Position numbers and translations under genes: made by a program. The notes under the pieces were generated by a model. It had not been told where the DNA came from, did not search any database, and saw only the letters and a program-made list of their open reading frames with translations. A stretch of DNA of 64,000 bases from Mesorhizobium_L sp035547755 (GTDB lineage Bacteria; Pseudomonadota; Alphaproteobacteria; Rhizobiales; Rhizobiaceae): the NCBI GenBank assembly GCA_035547755.1, contig DASZUG010000030.1, forward strand, positions 11,809-75,808. The letters run 5' to 3'. This document shows positions 9,072 to 16,849 of the stretch, piece by piece; the first letter of the stretch is position 1, and each line of letters starts with the position of its first letter.

Positions 9072-9896
9072 TCAGGTGATCCGCCGAATGCTCTCGGCGA
9101 TCTCCTCCGGCTGGAAGACGCCCAGCCAATCGTCGCGCATCAGGCGCGGCTTGCCGTTGGCGATCGCCTTGTTGCAGGCATCGGAGAAGACGCCGTCCAC
9201 CTCGCCCATGACGACCGAGGCGAGGACGTTCATGTGGCCGAGAAGGAAGTCCCGCGCCGCGACCGGATCGACGCCGCGCCGGACGACCTCCTCCATCGCG
9301 TCGCGCATGACGACGAGAAGCGTCGCGCAGACGGTTTCCGACAAGCCCGGTTCGAGCAGCGCCATATGCTCGACCGTGACGCGGTGCGAGCGCAGGATCG
9401 GCTTGAAGATCGTTTTCGCGATGGCTTCGCCGACGGCGTAATGCTCCTCCGGCCCCTGCATCAGCGCGTTGACGATCGACTGCGCCGCGGCGATGCCGCC
9501 GAAATGATCGTGGCGGCCAGCGGCACTCGTCTCGTCGTTGAAGATCGGCGGATGGCAGGGATGGGTGACGAAATAGGTGATATCGTTGCGCTCCGGCAGA
9601 TGCCCGGCAAAGGGCGCCGCCGCGTCGAGCGCGATGACGATGGCGCCGGGCGCGATCCTGTCGATGATCGAAGCCGCTACCTTGCGAATGGCCGTGTCGG
9701 GAACGGCCAGGATCACGGCTTTCGCGCCGTCGAGCGCCGCGTCGAGACCGACGCAATCGACGCCGAGCGCCGCCTTCAGTCTCTCCCGTCCAGCCTCCGA
9801 GACCTCGACATGGGCGACCTCGTAGCCGCTTCCCTTGAGGTTCGTCGCGAGACGCACCCCCATCTTTCCGCCGGCACCCATCAACGCGATCTTCAT
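9072..9896 (-). CDS. apnO: D-apionate oxidoisomerase-like NAD-binding protein
   Basis: A 274-residue protein with an N-terminal Rossmann fold (MGAGGKMGVRLATNL) of the phosphogluconate/ketol-acid dehydrogenase superfamily. It has the conserved segment TYFVTHPCHPP followed by a helical C-terminal domain. In the published apiose pathway ApnO oxidises D-apionate and moves a hydroxymethyl group to give 3-oxo-isoapionate. The start has a predicted promoter immediately upstream (9936-9960). It precedes the transporter genes on the same strand and follows the RuBisCO-like gene, which acts after the kinase step. The family call is from recognition of the sequence type; the apnL and apsD context makes it stronger. 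Confidence 0.75.
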   Translation of the reverse strand: MKIALMGAGGKMGVRLATNLKGSGYEVAHVEVSEAGRERLKAALGVDCVGLDAALDGAKAVILAVPDTAIRKVAASIIDRIAPGAIVIALDAAAPFAGHLPERNDITYFVTHPCHPPIFNDETSAAGRHDHFGGIAAAQSIVNALMQGPEEHYAVGEAIAKTIFKPILRSHRVTVEHMALLEPGLSETVCATLLVVMRDAMEEVVRRGVDPVAARDFLLGHMNVLASVVMGEVDGVFSDACNKAIANGKPRLMRDDWLGVFQPEEIAESIRRIT

Positions 9897-9935
9897 GGCG
9901 CATCTCCCGCTTCGGCGCCAATGAAGCAGTCGATC

Positions 9936-9960
9936 ATTATATTGTCAACTGGTATGATGA
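9936..9960 (-). promoter_or_regulatory. Putative apnO promoter and operator
   Basis: Read on the minus strand, a perfect TATAAT hexamer lies about 40 bases before the apnO start. Just upstream is the motif TCATCATACCAGT, whose complement ACTGGTATGATGA (9948-9960) matches the motif in front of the RuBisCO-like gene at 12 of 13 positions. The GGTAT core resembles sites bound by FCD-type GntR regulators such as NanR and UxuR. The -35 region is poor, as expected of a regulated promoter. Confidence 0.5.
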
Positions 9961-10013
9961 GCTTATGTCTGGGTGTGCAAAATACCGACGTTCCAGGCTT
10001 GACCGCTTGGCCC

Positions 10014-10177
10014 GCCCCTCATCCGCCTGCCGGCACCTTCTCCCCGTCGAACGGGGAGAAGGACGCTTTCATCGGCGGTTTTGCCAATTGGCACCGTTTC
10101 CGGACAATCGAGACTATCGCGGCCATCGGTCTTCTCCCCGCCTGCGGGGAGAAGATGCCGGCAGGCAGATGAGGGGC
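10014..10177. repeat. Palindromic intergenic repeat (family B), copy 2
   Basis: Outer arms CCCCTCATCCGCCTGCCGGC and its complement near 10158-10176 enclose two hairpins with CTTCTCCCC and GGGGAGAAG stems. The element occupies about half of the 311 bases between the RuBisCO-like gene and apnO. It is likely to separate their transcripts, which fits the separate promoter in front of apnO. Confidence 0.75.
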
Positions 10178-10207
10178 CGCTTGAGGACTGATTCAAGCCA
10201 GCACTAT

Positions 10208-11467
10208 TCAGATTTTCATCTTCCCGAACTTCTCCAGCGACTGCGCCAGTTCGCGGTGCGTCTTCGCGTAAGTGGCCAATGGAATGTTTTCGACCGTCGC
10301 TTCCCAGGCCTGGCGGATCGCACGTACGCCTGCGCCCGGTCCGCCGGGATGCGCGATGATACCGCCACCGCCGAGATAGAGGAGATCGGTCGTGCGGCCC
10401 GTCCGCTCATAGGTCTCCGGCGCCTGGCCGCCCCATTGGCCGGAGCAGACCACCGGCAAGGGCCTGTCGTCCGGCGAGAGCATCGGCGTCATGCAGTCGT
10501 GGAAGGATTGGACGAAAGACTCGTCCGGCTCCCAGTATTTCGCGCCGATCCCGTTGATCTGGAACTGGTCGACGCCGAGAAGCCGCCAGATCTTCTGATA
10601 GACCGAAAAGGAGAAACCAAGTCCCGGATGCCGCGTCAGCAGGTCCCAGCCATTGCGATGGGCGTGCAGGATCAGGCGCGAGCGCTTGCGCAGGAAGGAG
10701 AACCCGCCATAGCCGACCGAGTTGATGTTGATGACGGCGGCCGTGCCGCCGGCATCCGCCACGCAGTCGTGGTGGCGCATCATCCCGTCGGGATCGGCGC
10801 TGGAAATGCCAAAGGCGTAGAGCACGCGCTTGCCGGTCTTCTGTTCATGCTCGCGGATGACCGGCATGACGGCGGCGACACGCGCCTCAACAGGCGAATA
10901 GGCCGGGCTCATCAGCTTCTCGTCGTCCTTGATGAAATCGACGCCGGCTTCGCAAAGCTCGCGCGCGATCTGAGCCGTTTCCTCCGGCGTCAGGCCGAGA
11001 TTGGGCTTGATGATCGTGCCGATCAGCGGGCGATCGGCGACGCCCGACATTTCGCGGCTGCCGGCAATGCCGAATTGCGGGCCGGGATGCGCTTTTATGA
11101 AGGCCGGCGGCAGATCCAGGCCGATGATCCGGATGCCGCTCAAGCCTCGGATCGAGAAGACGCCGCCAAGCGCGATCGTCTGCAGCGCGGCGATGTCGGT
11201 CCCCACGACTTCGAGCGGGAAGGCGATAGTCACGTCGGCGCGGTGGTAGCGGTCCGCCGCGCCCGATTGCGGGATCGAGGGAACGCGCGCATCCTCAAGG
11301 GCGGCGATCCCGACGACGCGCGCCGCGCAACGCGCTTTCAGGTCGGCGGTTTCGGCCGGCAGGTCGACGAAGGTTCCCGTGGACTGGTCGCTCGCGATCT
11401 TTTCGGCGAGACGTTCGACGCTCCCGGCGGACTCGATCCGATAGGTGACAAGGATTTCGTCGCGCAT
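10208..11467 (-). CDS. RuBisCO-like protein, probable 3-oxo-isoapionate-4-phosphate decarboxylase or transcarboxylase/hydrolase
   Basis: A 419-residue RuBisCO large-subunit homologue. Equivalents of key active-site residues are visible: K154 in GTIIKPNLGL (spinach K175), the KDDE carbamylation and metal motif at 180-183 (K201, D203, E204), H270 (H294), K310 (K334) and S342 (S379). The asparagine of the GNVFG loop (N123) is replaced by glycine (GGVF, 101-104), and H325 and H327 are glutamines 301 and 303. It is therefore not a CO2-fixing enzyme. RuBisCO-like proteins in apiose clusters act on 3-oxo-isoapionate 4-phosphate, either decarboxylating it (OiaX) or cleaving it (OiaT). I cannot separate the two by eye. 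The start at 11467 follows a GGGGAGAG site. Confidence 0.8.
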   Translation of the reverse strand: MRDEILVTYRIESAGSVERLAEKIASDQSTGTFVDLPAETADLKARCAARVVGIAALEDARVPSIPQSGAADRYHRADVTIAFPLEVVGTDIAALQTIALGGVFSIRGLSGIRIIGLDLPPAFIKAHPGPQFGIAGSREMSGVADRPLIGTIIKPNLGLTPEETAQIARELCEAGVDFIKDDEKLMSPAYSPVEARVAAVMPVIREHEQKTGKRVLYAFGISSADPDGMMRHHDCVADAGGTAAVININSVGYGGFSFLRKRSRLILHAHRNGWDLLTRHPGLGFSFSVYQKIWRLLGVDQFQINGIGAKYWEPDESFVQSFHDCMTPMLSPDDRPLPVVCSGQWGGQAPETYERTGRTTDLLYLGGGGIIAHPGGPGAGVRAIRQAWEATVENIPLATYAKTHRELAQSLEKFGKMKI

Positions 11468-11566
11468 GGGCCCGTCTCTCCCCGAATGGTCGCCGTGAAC
11501 CGTAAAGACCGCGCTTCGCATGGCGACGGCCGGAATCGTCAGCCACGATCTGGCAATGATGTAATG

Positions 11567-11579
11567 TCATTATACCAGT
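11567..11579 (-). promoter_or_regulatory. Putative promoter and operator of the RuBisCO-like gene
   Basis: On the minus strand this reads ACTGGTATAATGA. It contains a perfect TATAAT preceded by TGG, an extended -10 arrangement, and differs by one base from the motif in front of apnO. It lies about 100 bases before the start codon. The overlap of operator-like motif and -10 box suggests repression, possibly by the regulator at 556-1290. Confidence 0.5.
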
Positions 11580-11629
11580 ATGCATCGTAACTTCCACCTC
11601 CTTGCGGATCGGAAGAAGTTCGGGGTCAA

Positions 11630-13309
11630 TCAGACCGCGGTCGAAACGTCGAGTGCGAGCCGGTGTCGGACCAGCAATTCGGCCCGGGTCGCTTCCACCT
11701 CGCGCCTGCGCCGCGCCCCGTCCCAGCCGAGCGCTATGGCCGCGCATTCGGCAATGCTGTCGAGATCGCGGCCGCTCAACCGGCCCGTCACCGCGAGCGC
11801 CGTTCGGCGCATGACGACATCGGCGAGATGGACGACGCGCTCGTTGCGCATAAGCCAGTCGATTTCCGCCAGCGTATAATCGGGCGCATCGGCGAGCGGC
11901 GATCCCGGATGCCGCGCCTCATGCTCGAGAATGGCAAAAGCCGTCGTCCCATAGCGGGCAAGCAGGATTTTGGCGCGCTCGCGCGTCGCACCGGTCCTGC
12001 CTGTCGCCTGCCCCAGCCAGCGCGCCCTTGCAGCCTCGCCGACCGGAAAATCGCGCCCTCCGCCGATCGGGAGGTTTCTGGTGCCGATCCTGCGTTCGCG
12101 CCCGAGGCGGGACAGCACGAGATCGGCGACTTCTTCCGCAAAGCCCCGGAACGTCGTCCATTTGCCGCCGACCAGCGAAACGATCGGCCAGGTGCGGTTC
12201 CCGTAAGCCTCGATGACTGGGGTGGAGTGGTCGCGGCTGATCAGGCCCGGCGCCGTGCCGTCGGAGGCGGGCAGCGGCCGGATACCGGAATAGGCATAGA
12301 CGATCTGGCTGCGATCGAAGGAGAGCTTCGGCAAGAGGCCGCGAAGGCTGTCGAGAAAATAGGCGATTTCGTCGTCCTCGCAGCGCACCTCGTCGGGGTC
12401 GTCGGCACGGATGTCCGTCGAGCCCACGAGCGCGCGACCGAGATAGTCATAGACGAGGCAGATACGTCCGTCATCGGCCTCGAAATAGATCATGCGCCCG
12501 TTCAGCGCCTCGAGCAGTTCCGGATGGTCGAGAAGGATATGCGAGCCCTTGGTGCCGCCGATCAGCCGCGACGGTGCGCCGAGCGCGGCATTGACCGTGT
12601 CGATCCACGGTCCCGCCGCATTGATCACGATCTTCGGGCGAAAGCCGCGCGTGGCGCCGTCGGGGAGTTCGAAACGAACGGTTTCGCCGTCGCTTCCCGT
12701 CAGATCGGCATAGGTGAAGGCCTCGGACCCGCTGCTTGCCTTCAGCCCGTCCTGAACGAGTTCGAGGACAAGCCGCTCCGGGTGGCTGACGGTCGCGTCA
12801 TAATAGGTTCCGGCGGCGACGATCCTCGGCGTCAGCGGCGGAATTTCGGAGAGCGCCCGGCGTTTCGACCACAGCGCATGCTTCGGCATGACGCGCTGGC
12901 GCGCGCCATAGAAATCATAGAGCGCAAGCCCGATCTTGATCAGCAGCGCGCCACGGCTTCGGGGCGCGGTCGTCGAACCGGCGAGCGTGCGCAGGGCCGC
13001 GCCGACCCCCGTCATCCACGAGAAGATCGGGATCACGGTCGGCAGCGGCTTCACCGCATGCGGCGCGTTGCGCAGGAGGAGGTTGCGCTCCAGCGTCGAT
13101 TGCGCGACGAGGCGCAACTCGCCCGTTTCGAGATATTTGATGCCGCCATGGATCAGCCGCGACGGCGCGGCGCTCGTTCCGGAACCGAAATCACCCTTGT
13201 CAACGATCGCAACGCGCAGTCCCTGCTCACAAAGGTCGCGGAAGAGGCCGGCGCCGTTGATGCCGGCGCCGAGGATCAAGACATCGATGTCGTCGGGAGC
13301 CTGTGCCAT
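11630..13309 (-). CDS. GlpD-like FAD-dependent polyol-phosphate dehydrogenase
   Basis: A 559-residue protein of the aerobic glycerol-3-phosphate dehydrogenase family. The N-terminal FAD-binding motif is LILGAGINGAG, followed by the conserved GTSAAPSRLIHGGIKYLE segment. The substrate domain has RLIGGTKGSHI and a YAYSGIRPLPA stretch. The C-terminal domain has LMRNERVVHLADVVMRRT, typical of full-length GlpD. It would pass electrons to quinone at the membrane. It is the last gene of the operon with the importer, DeoR regulator and FGGY kinase, so it probably oxidises the phosphorylated product of that kinase. It is a paralogue of eryB at 22585-24102, but longer. ATG 13309 is preferred over GTG 13318. 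Confidence 0.8.
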   Translation of the reverse strand: MAQAPDDIDVLILGAGINGAGLFRDLCEQGLRVAIVDKGDFGSGTSAAPSRLIHGGIKYLETGELRLVAQSTLERNLLLRNAPHAVKPLPTVIPIFSWMTGVGAALRTLAGSTTAPRSRGALLIKIGLALYDFYGARQRVMPKHALWSKRRALSEIPPLTPRIVAAGTYYDATVSHPERLVLELVQDGLKASSGSEAFTYADLTGSDGETVRFELPDGATRGFRPKIVINAAGPWIDTVNAALGAPSRLIGGTKGSHILLDHPELLEALNGRMIYFEADDGRICLVYDYLGRALVGSTDIRADDPDEVRCEDDEIAYFLDSLRGLLPKLSFDRSQIVYAYSGIRPLPASDGTAPGLISRDHSTPVIEAYGNRTWPIVSLVGGKWTTFRGFAEEVADLVLSRLGRERRIGTRNLPIGGGRDFPVGEAARARWLGQATGRTGATRERAKILLARYGTTAFAILEHEARHPGSPLADAPDYTLAEIDWLMRNERVVHLADVVMRRTALAVTGRLSGRDLDSIAECAAIALGWDGARRRREVEATRAELLVRHRLALDVSTAV

Positions 13310-13325
13310 TCGCCTCACGGGATCG

Positions 13326-14849
13326 TCAATCGCCGGCCGGCGCGAGGGCTTCGATCGACGGCCATACGGCGGAAAGCTTCTCCGCGATCTCGCAATGGAG
13401 GCCGTAGCGGCGGTTCATTTCGTCCTGCCTTGCCCGTTGTGGGCGATAGGTCCGGCTCGATCGGGAAAGGTCGCGCGGATCATGCCGGGGGGATGCGTAG
13501 AGCCCGACGCCCGCGCCGGCGCAAAGCGCCGCGCCCCAGGCGGCCGCTTCCTCGGTCTCCGTCACTGTCACCGTCATGCCGAGGACATCGGCGAAGAGCT
13601 GTGCAAACAGCGGATTGCGCGAAATGCCGCCGGTCAGACGCGCTTCGTGCAGCTCGAATCCATTCCTCAGCGCATCGATATGGACCCGGTGATTGAAGGC
13701 GATGCCCTCGATCACCGCGCGCAGCATGTCGCCGCGCCAGTGCCAGCCGCGCAGGCCGAGAAACCCGCCGCTGGCGACAGGCCCGTGCGGCGAACCGTAG
13801 AGATAGGGATGGAAGAGCAGGGTCGAAGGGCGCTGGAAGGCGGCCTCGATCTCCGGCGTGACCAGCGCATGGATCGACCGGCCGTTTGTCTCGGCAGCTT
13901 CGCGTTCGGCTCCGAGGAGCCTGTCGAGGAACCAATCGTAATTGGCCGCCGATGCCGGCGAGATCGCCATGTTGTTCCACTCGCCGATGGCGATCCCGTT
14001 GCGGCAGAACCAGCGGGCGTCGACCCGGGGCGCCGGCGAGACCGTCTCGTTGATGGAATAGGTGCCGGCGACGATCGCGACCGTACCCATACAGTAGCCG
14101 CCGATGCCAAGAGCGGACGCGGTAACGTCGTGCAGGCCGGCGACCACCGGCGTCCCGGCGGCGAGGCCTGTCAATTCCGCCGCTTCGGCGCTGACAGTTC
14201 CGACGACCTCGTCCGGCCGCGAGACGGGCGGGAGCGCGCGGTGCAAGCCAGCGAGTCCATAGATCGACAGCACGTCCTTTGCATAGGCCTGAGTCACGAC
14301 ATCGGTGAAGGAGGTGCTGGCCTCGGTCAGATCGGTGCCGAGCGTGCCGGTCAGGCAGAAGCGCAGCCAATCCTTGCAGGCGAGAATGTGCCCGATCGCG
14401 GCGAAACGTTCCGGCTCGTGCGTCAATATCCAGGCGAGAAGCGCCGCGGGAGCGGAGGCATGCGGCATCTGCCCGGTGCGCGCCAGCGCGGCTTCGGCTG
14501 TGCCGTCCGCCTGCCAGGCCGCGACCTCCTCCCCTGCCCGGCTGTCGAGCGAAAGGATTCCGTGGCCGAGCGGCTGCTTTTGGCGGTCAAGCAGATAGAT
14601 CCCGTCGCCATGGGCGGTGGCGGCAATCGCAGCGATATCCGAGGCGGGCCGCGCCGACCGGCTCACCGCCTCGCGGATCGCTTCCGCCGTTGCAAGCCAG
14701 AGACCGGCCATGTCGCGCTCGACATGGCGAGCTTGCGGGATGAGCTGAGGGACGCGCCTTCGGGCGACCGCCAGGGGCGCGCCGGTTTCATCGAAAACGA
14801 CGGCCTTGGTGACGGTGAGGCCGCTATCAATCCCGACCAGGCACGGCAT
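13326..14849 (-). CDS. FGGY-family carbohydrate kinase (L-xylulose-kinase-like)
   Basis: A 507-residue two-domain sugar kinase. The N-terminal actin-like fold begins VGIDSGLTVTKAVVFD and continues AIAATAHGDGIYLLD. The second domain contains GTYSINETV and the FGGY-type C-terminal LTGGISRNPLFAQLFADVLG. The N-terminal third reads much like E. coli LyxK (HVERDMAGLW, LGHGILSLDSRA). It is 7 to 16 bases upstream of the GlpD-like gene. Kinase plus GlpD-like dehydrogenase implies a polyol that is phosphorylated and then oxidised. It clearly differs from EryA at 20987, so it may serve another tetritol or pentitol, or 3-oxo-isoapionate. No substrate can be proved from sequence. Confidence 0.8.
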   Translation of the reverse strand: MPCLVGIDSGLTVTKAVVFDETGAPLAVARRRVPQLIPQARHVERDMAGLWLATAEAIREAVSRSARPASDIAAIAATAHGDGIYLLDRQKQPLGHGILSLDSRAGEEVAAWQADGTAEAALARTGQMPHASAPAALLAWILTHEPERFAAIGHILACKDWLRFCLTGTLGTDLTEASTSFTDVVTQAYAKDVLSIYGLAGLHRALPPVSRPDEVVGTVSAEAAELTGLAAGTPVVAGLHDVTASALGIGGYCMGTVAIVAGTYSINETVSPAPRVDARWFCRNGIAIGEWNNMAISPASAANYDWFLDRLLGAEREAAETNGRSIHALVTPEIEAAFQRPSTLLFHPYLYGSPHGPVASGGFLGLRGWHWRGDMLRAVIEGIAFNHRVHIDALRNGFELHEARLTGGISRNPLFAQLFADVLGMTVTVTETEEAAAWGAALCAGAGVGLYASPRHDPRDLSRSSRTYRPQRARQDEMNRRYGLHCEIAEKLSAVWPSIEALAPAGD

Positions 14850-14872
14850 TCAGACGCAACCTTTGGCGGAGA

Positions 14873-15748
14873 TCATGCGCCGGCTTCCGGCAGCCGTCCG
14901 CCGCCTTGCGTCGATGCGACGACGACGTTGATGCCGCGCGCCTTCATCCGCTCCAGCTGCCTCGGCGGCGTTCCGTCATCCACCACGATCGCGTCGAATT
15001 CCTCCAGCGCGCACATGGCGTGCAGCGCCCGGCGTTCGAACTTGGTGTGGTCGGCGAGCAGAATGCGTTTGGCCGAACTGTCGAACATCGCCTTCTTTGT
15101 TTCGACCATTTCCGGCGACTGGTGAAACACCATGCCGTCGGTGATCGCCGACATCGACAGGAAGAGGCAATCGGCCCGGAGGCGGCGGATTTCGGAGGTC
15201 GTGACCGGTCCCATGAAGGCGTTGCACCAATGATGAAAGCGGCCGCCAAGCCCGAGCAGGGTGAGGTCGCGCACATCCTTCAGCGCGTTCATCAGGATGA
15301 TGGAATTGGTGATGACGGTCAGCGGCACGCGGGCTGCGAGATGCGGCACGATCTGATGCACCGTCGTGGAATCGTCGAGGAAAACGGCCTGTCCGGGTTC
15401 CAGAAACGATGCCGCGGCTTCGGCGATCGCCTGTTTCTCGGCAGCCTGGCGCGACGCGCGGTAAATGTCGCTCGATTCGATCAGGCTGGTCGGCGCGGCC
15501 GATACGATGCCCCGCGTCTTGCGCAGGATGCCCCTGCCGACGAGTTCGTCGAGATCGCGATGGGCCGTCATCAGGGAAATGCCGAAGCGTTCGGTCAAAT
15601 CCTCGATGCGCATGCTGCCTTCGGCCATCACGGCTTCCGCCATCAGTTGGCGGCGCGCGAGCTGGCGCGCATGCCGGCTGTCGGCCGGAACCTGGTTGCC
15701 CGTCAGCACGCTCAGCATGGTTTCGAGATCATTGTCGCCGGTTTTCAC
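14873..15748 (-). CDS. DeoR-family transcriptional regulator
   Basis: A 291-residue sugar-responsive regulator. The helix-turn-helix lies around residues 35-85 (SMRIEDLTERFGISLMTAHRDLD). The C-terminal DeoR sensor domain, which binds phosphorylated sugars, has the VFLDDSTTV and VITNSIILMNAL segments. I chose the GTG at 15748 because GGAGAGA lies 8 bases upstream; the longer form from 15796 has no site. It sits inside the importer operon between the binding protein and the FGGY kinase, so it probably regulates this operon in response to a sugar phosphate. The position is reminiscent of the DeoR-type EryR found in some erythritol loci. Confidence 0.85.
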   Translation of the reverse strand: MKTGDNDLETMLSVLTGNQVPADSRHARQLARRQLMAEAVMAEGSMRIEDLTERFGISLMTAHRDLDELVGRGILRKTRGIVSAAPTSLIESSDIYRASRQAAEKQAIAEAAASFLEPGQAVFLDDSTTVHQIVPHLAARVPLTVITNSIILMNALKDVRDLTLLGLGGRFHHWCNAFMGPVTTSEIRRLRADCLFLSMSAITDGMVFHQSPEMVETKKAMFDSSAKRILLADHTKFERRALHAMCALEEFDAIVVDDGTPPRQLERMKARGINVVVASTQGGGRLPEAGA

Positions 15749-15853
15749 TCTTGTCTCTCCAAATGCGTGTGTTTTCACAGCTGACGCCGATGACAAGAAA
15801 GGAATGGACCTACGAACGAAAAAGGGACGCCATCGCTGGCGTCCCCGATTGCT

Positions 15854-16810
15854 TTACTCGGAGAGAGTGAAAGCCGCGGTGTATTTGTCGACATTGTCCT
15901 TGGTGATCAGGACGCAGTTGAACAGCTGCTTCTCCGCATCGGCGCCGGTCTTGCCGGTGCGGATGAACTCGTCGGCCTCGTCGACGGCCTTCTTCGAGAA
16001 GATGGCGACCGGCTGGAGCACGGTGTATTGCAGTTCGCCGGCCTTGATCGCATCCACCGCGGCGGGCGACCCGTCGAAGCCGCCGACCTTGATGTCCTTG
16101 AGCTTTCCGGCTTCCTTCAGCGCCGCGATCGCGCCGAGCGCCATTTCGTCATTGCCCGAAATGACGCCGATAATGTCGGGATGCGCCTGCAGCATGCCCT
16201 GCATCTTGTCATGGCCCTGGGTGCGGTCCCAATTGGCGACCTGCGCGGCGACCCTCTTTAGGTCGGGATACTGGCTGAGCACGGTCTTGTAGCCGTTCGA
16301 ACGGGTCGCGGCATTGTTGTCGGACGGCGCGCCGAGAAGCTCGGCGTAATTGCCCTTCTCGCCGACATCCTTGACCCATTGCTGCGCGCCAAGCGCCGCG
16401 CCCTGCGCGTTGTTGGAGACGAGTTGCGCCTTGGCCAGCCCTTCCTGGTTGATCTCGGCATTGACCAGGAAGACGGGGATATGCGCCGCGACCGCCTTCT
16501 TGACCGAACCGATGGAGCCGTCGGCATTGGCCGGATCGAGGATGATCGCCTTCGAGTGGTTGGTGATCGCGGTGTCGATCAGGTGGCGCTCGGTGTTGGT
16601 GTCGGCCTTGTGGGCGCTGACATTGGCGTCGTAGCCGAGCTTCTTGGCCTCCGCGGCGGCAACGTCGCCTTCCGTCTTCCAGTAAGGATTGGCCGGATCG
16701 TTGACGATGATCGAAATCAGGCCCTTGCTGGCGGCGTTAGCCGGCATGGCGAAGCCGACCGCGGCGGTCGCCGCCGCGGCAAGCCCGAGCATTGTGAGTT
16801 TCCTGAGCAT
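15854..16810 (-). CDS. Periplasmic polyol-binding protein (EryG-like)
   Basis: A 318-residue RbsB-type binding protein with a signal peptide of about 27 residues (hydrophobic LAAAATAAVGFAMPANA). Family motifs include IIVNDPANPYW, IILDPANADG, VISGNDEMALGA and VGGFDGSP. It is encoded just after its permease and ATPase. The combination of DUF2291 protein, ATPase, permease and binding protein matches the EryEFG and Mpt importers for erythritol and other polyols in Rhizobiales, and the ery catabolic genes are divergently encoded next door. Ligand probably erythritol, possibly other polyols. Confidence 0.88.
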   Translation of the reverse strand: MLRKLTMLGLAAAATAAVGFAMPANAASKGLISIIVNDPANPYWKTEGDVAAAEAKKLGYDANVSAHKADTNTERHLIDTAITNHSKAIILDPANADGSIGSVKKAVAAHIPVFLVNAEINQEGLAKAQLVSNNAQGAALGAQQWVKDVGEKGNYAELLGAPSDNNAATRSNGYKTVLSQYPDLKRVAAQVANWDRTQGHDKMQGMLQAHPDIIGVISGNDEMALGAIAALKEAGKLKDIKVGGFDGSPAAVDAIKAGELQYTVLQPVAIFSKKAVDEADEFIRTGKTGADAEKQLFNCVLITKDNVDKYTAAFTLSE

Positions 16811-16849
16811 GAAATTGTTCTCCCTGGGTTTCCTCTGTGGTGGTGCCGG

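Noticed and set aside
10208..11467. True carbon-fixing RuBisCO
   Set aside because: Key residues N123, H325 and H327 are replaced, there is no small subunit, phosphoribulokinase or Calvin-cycle gene, and the context is apiose catabolism.
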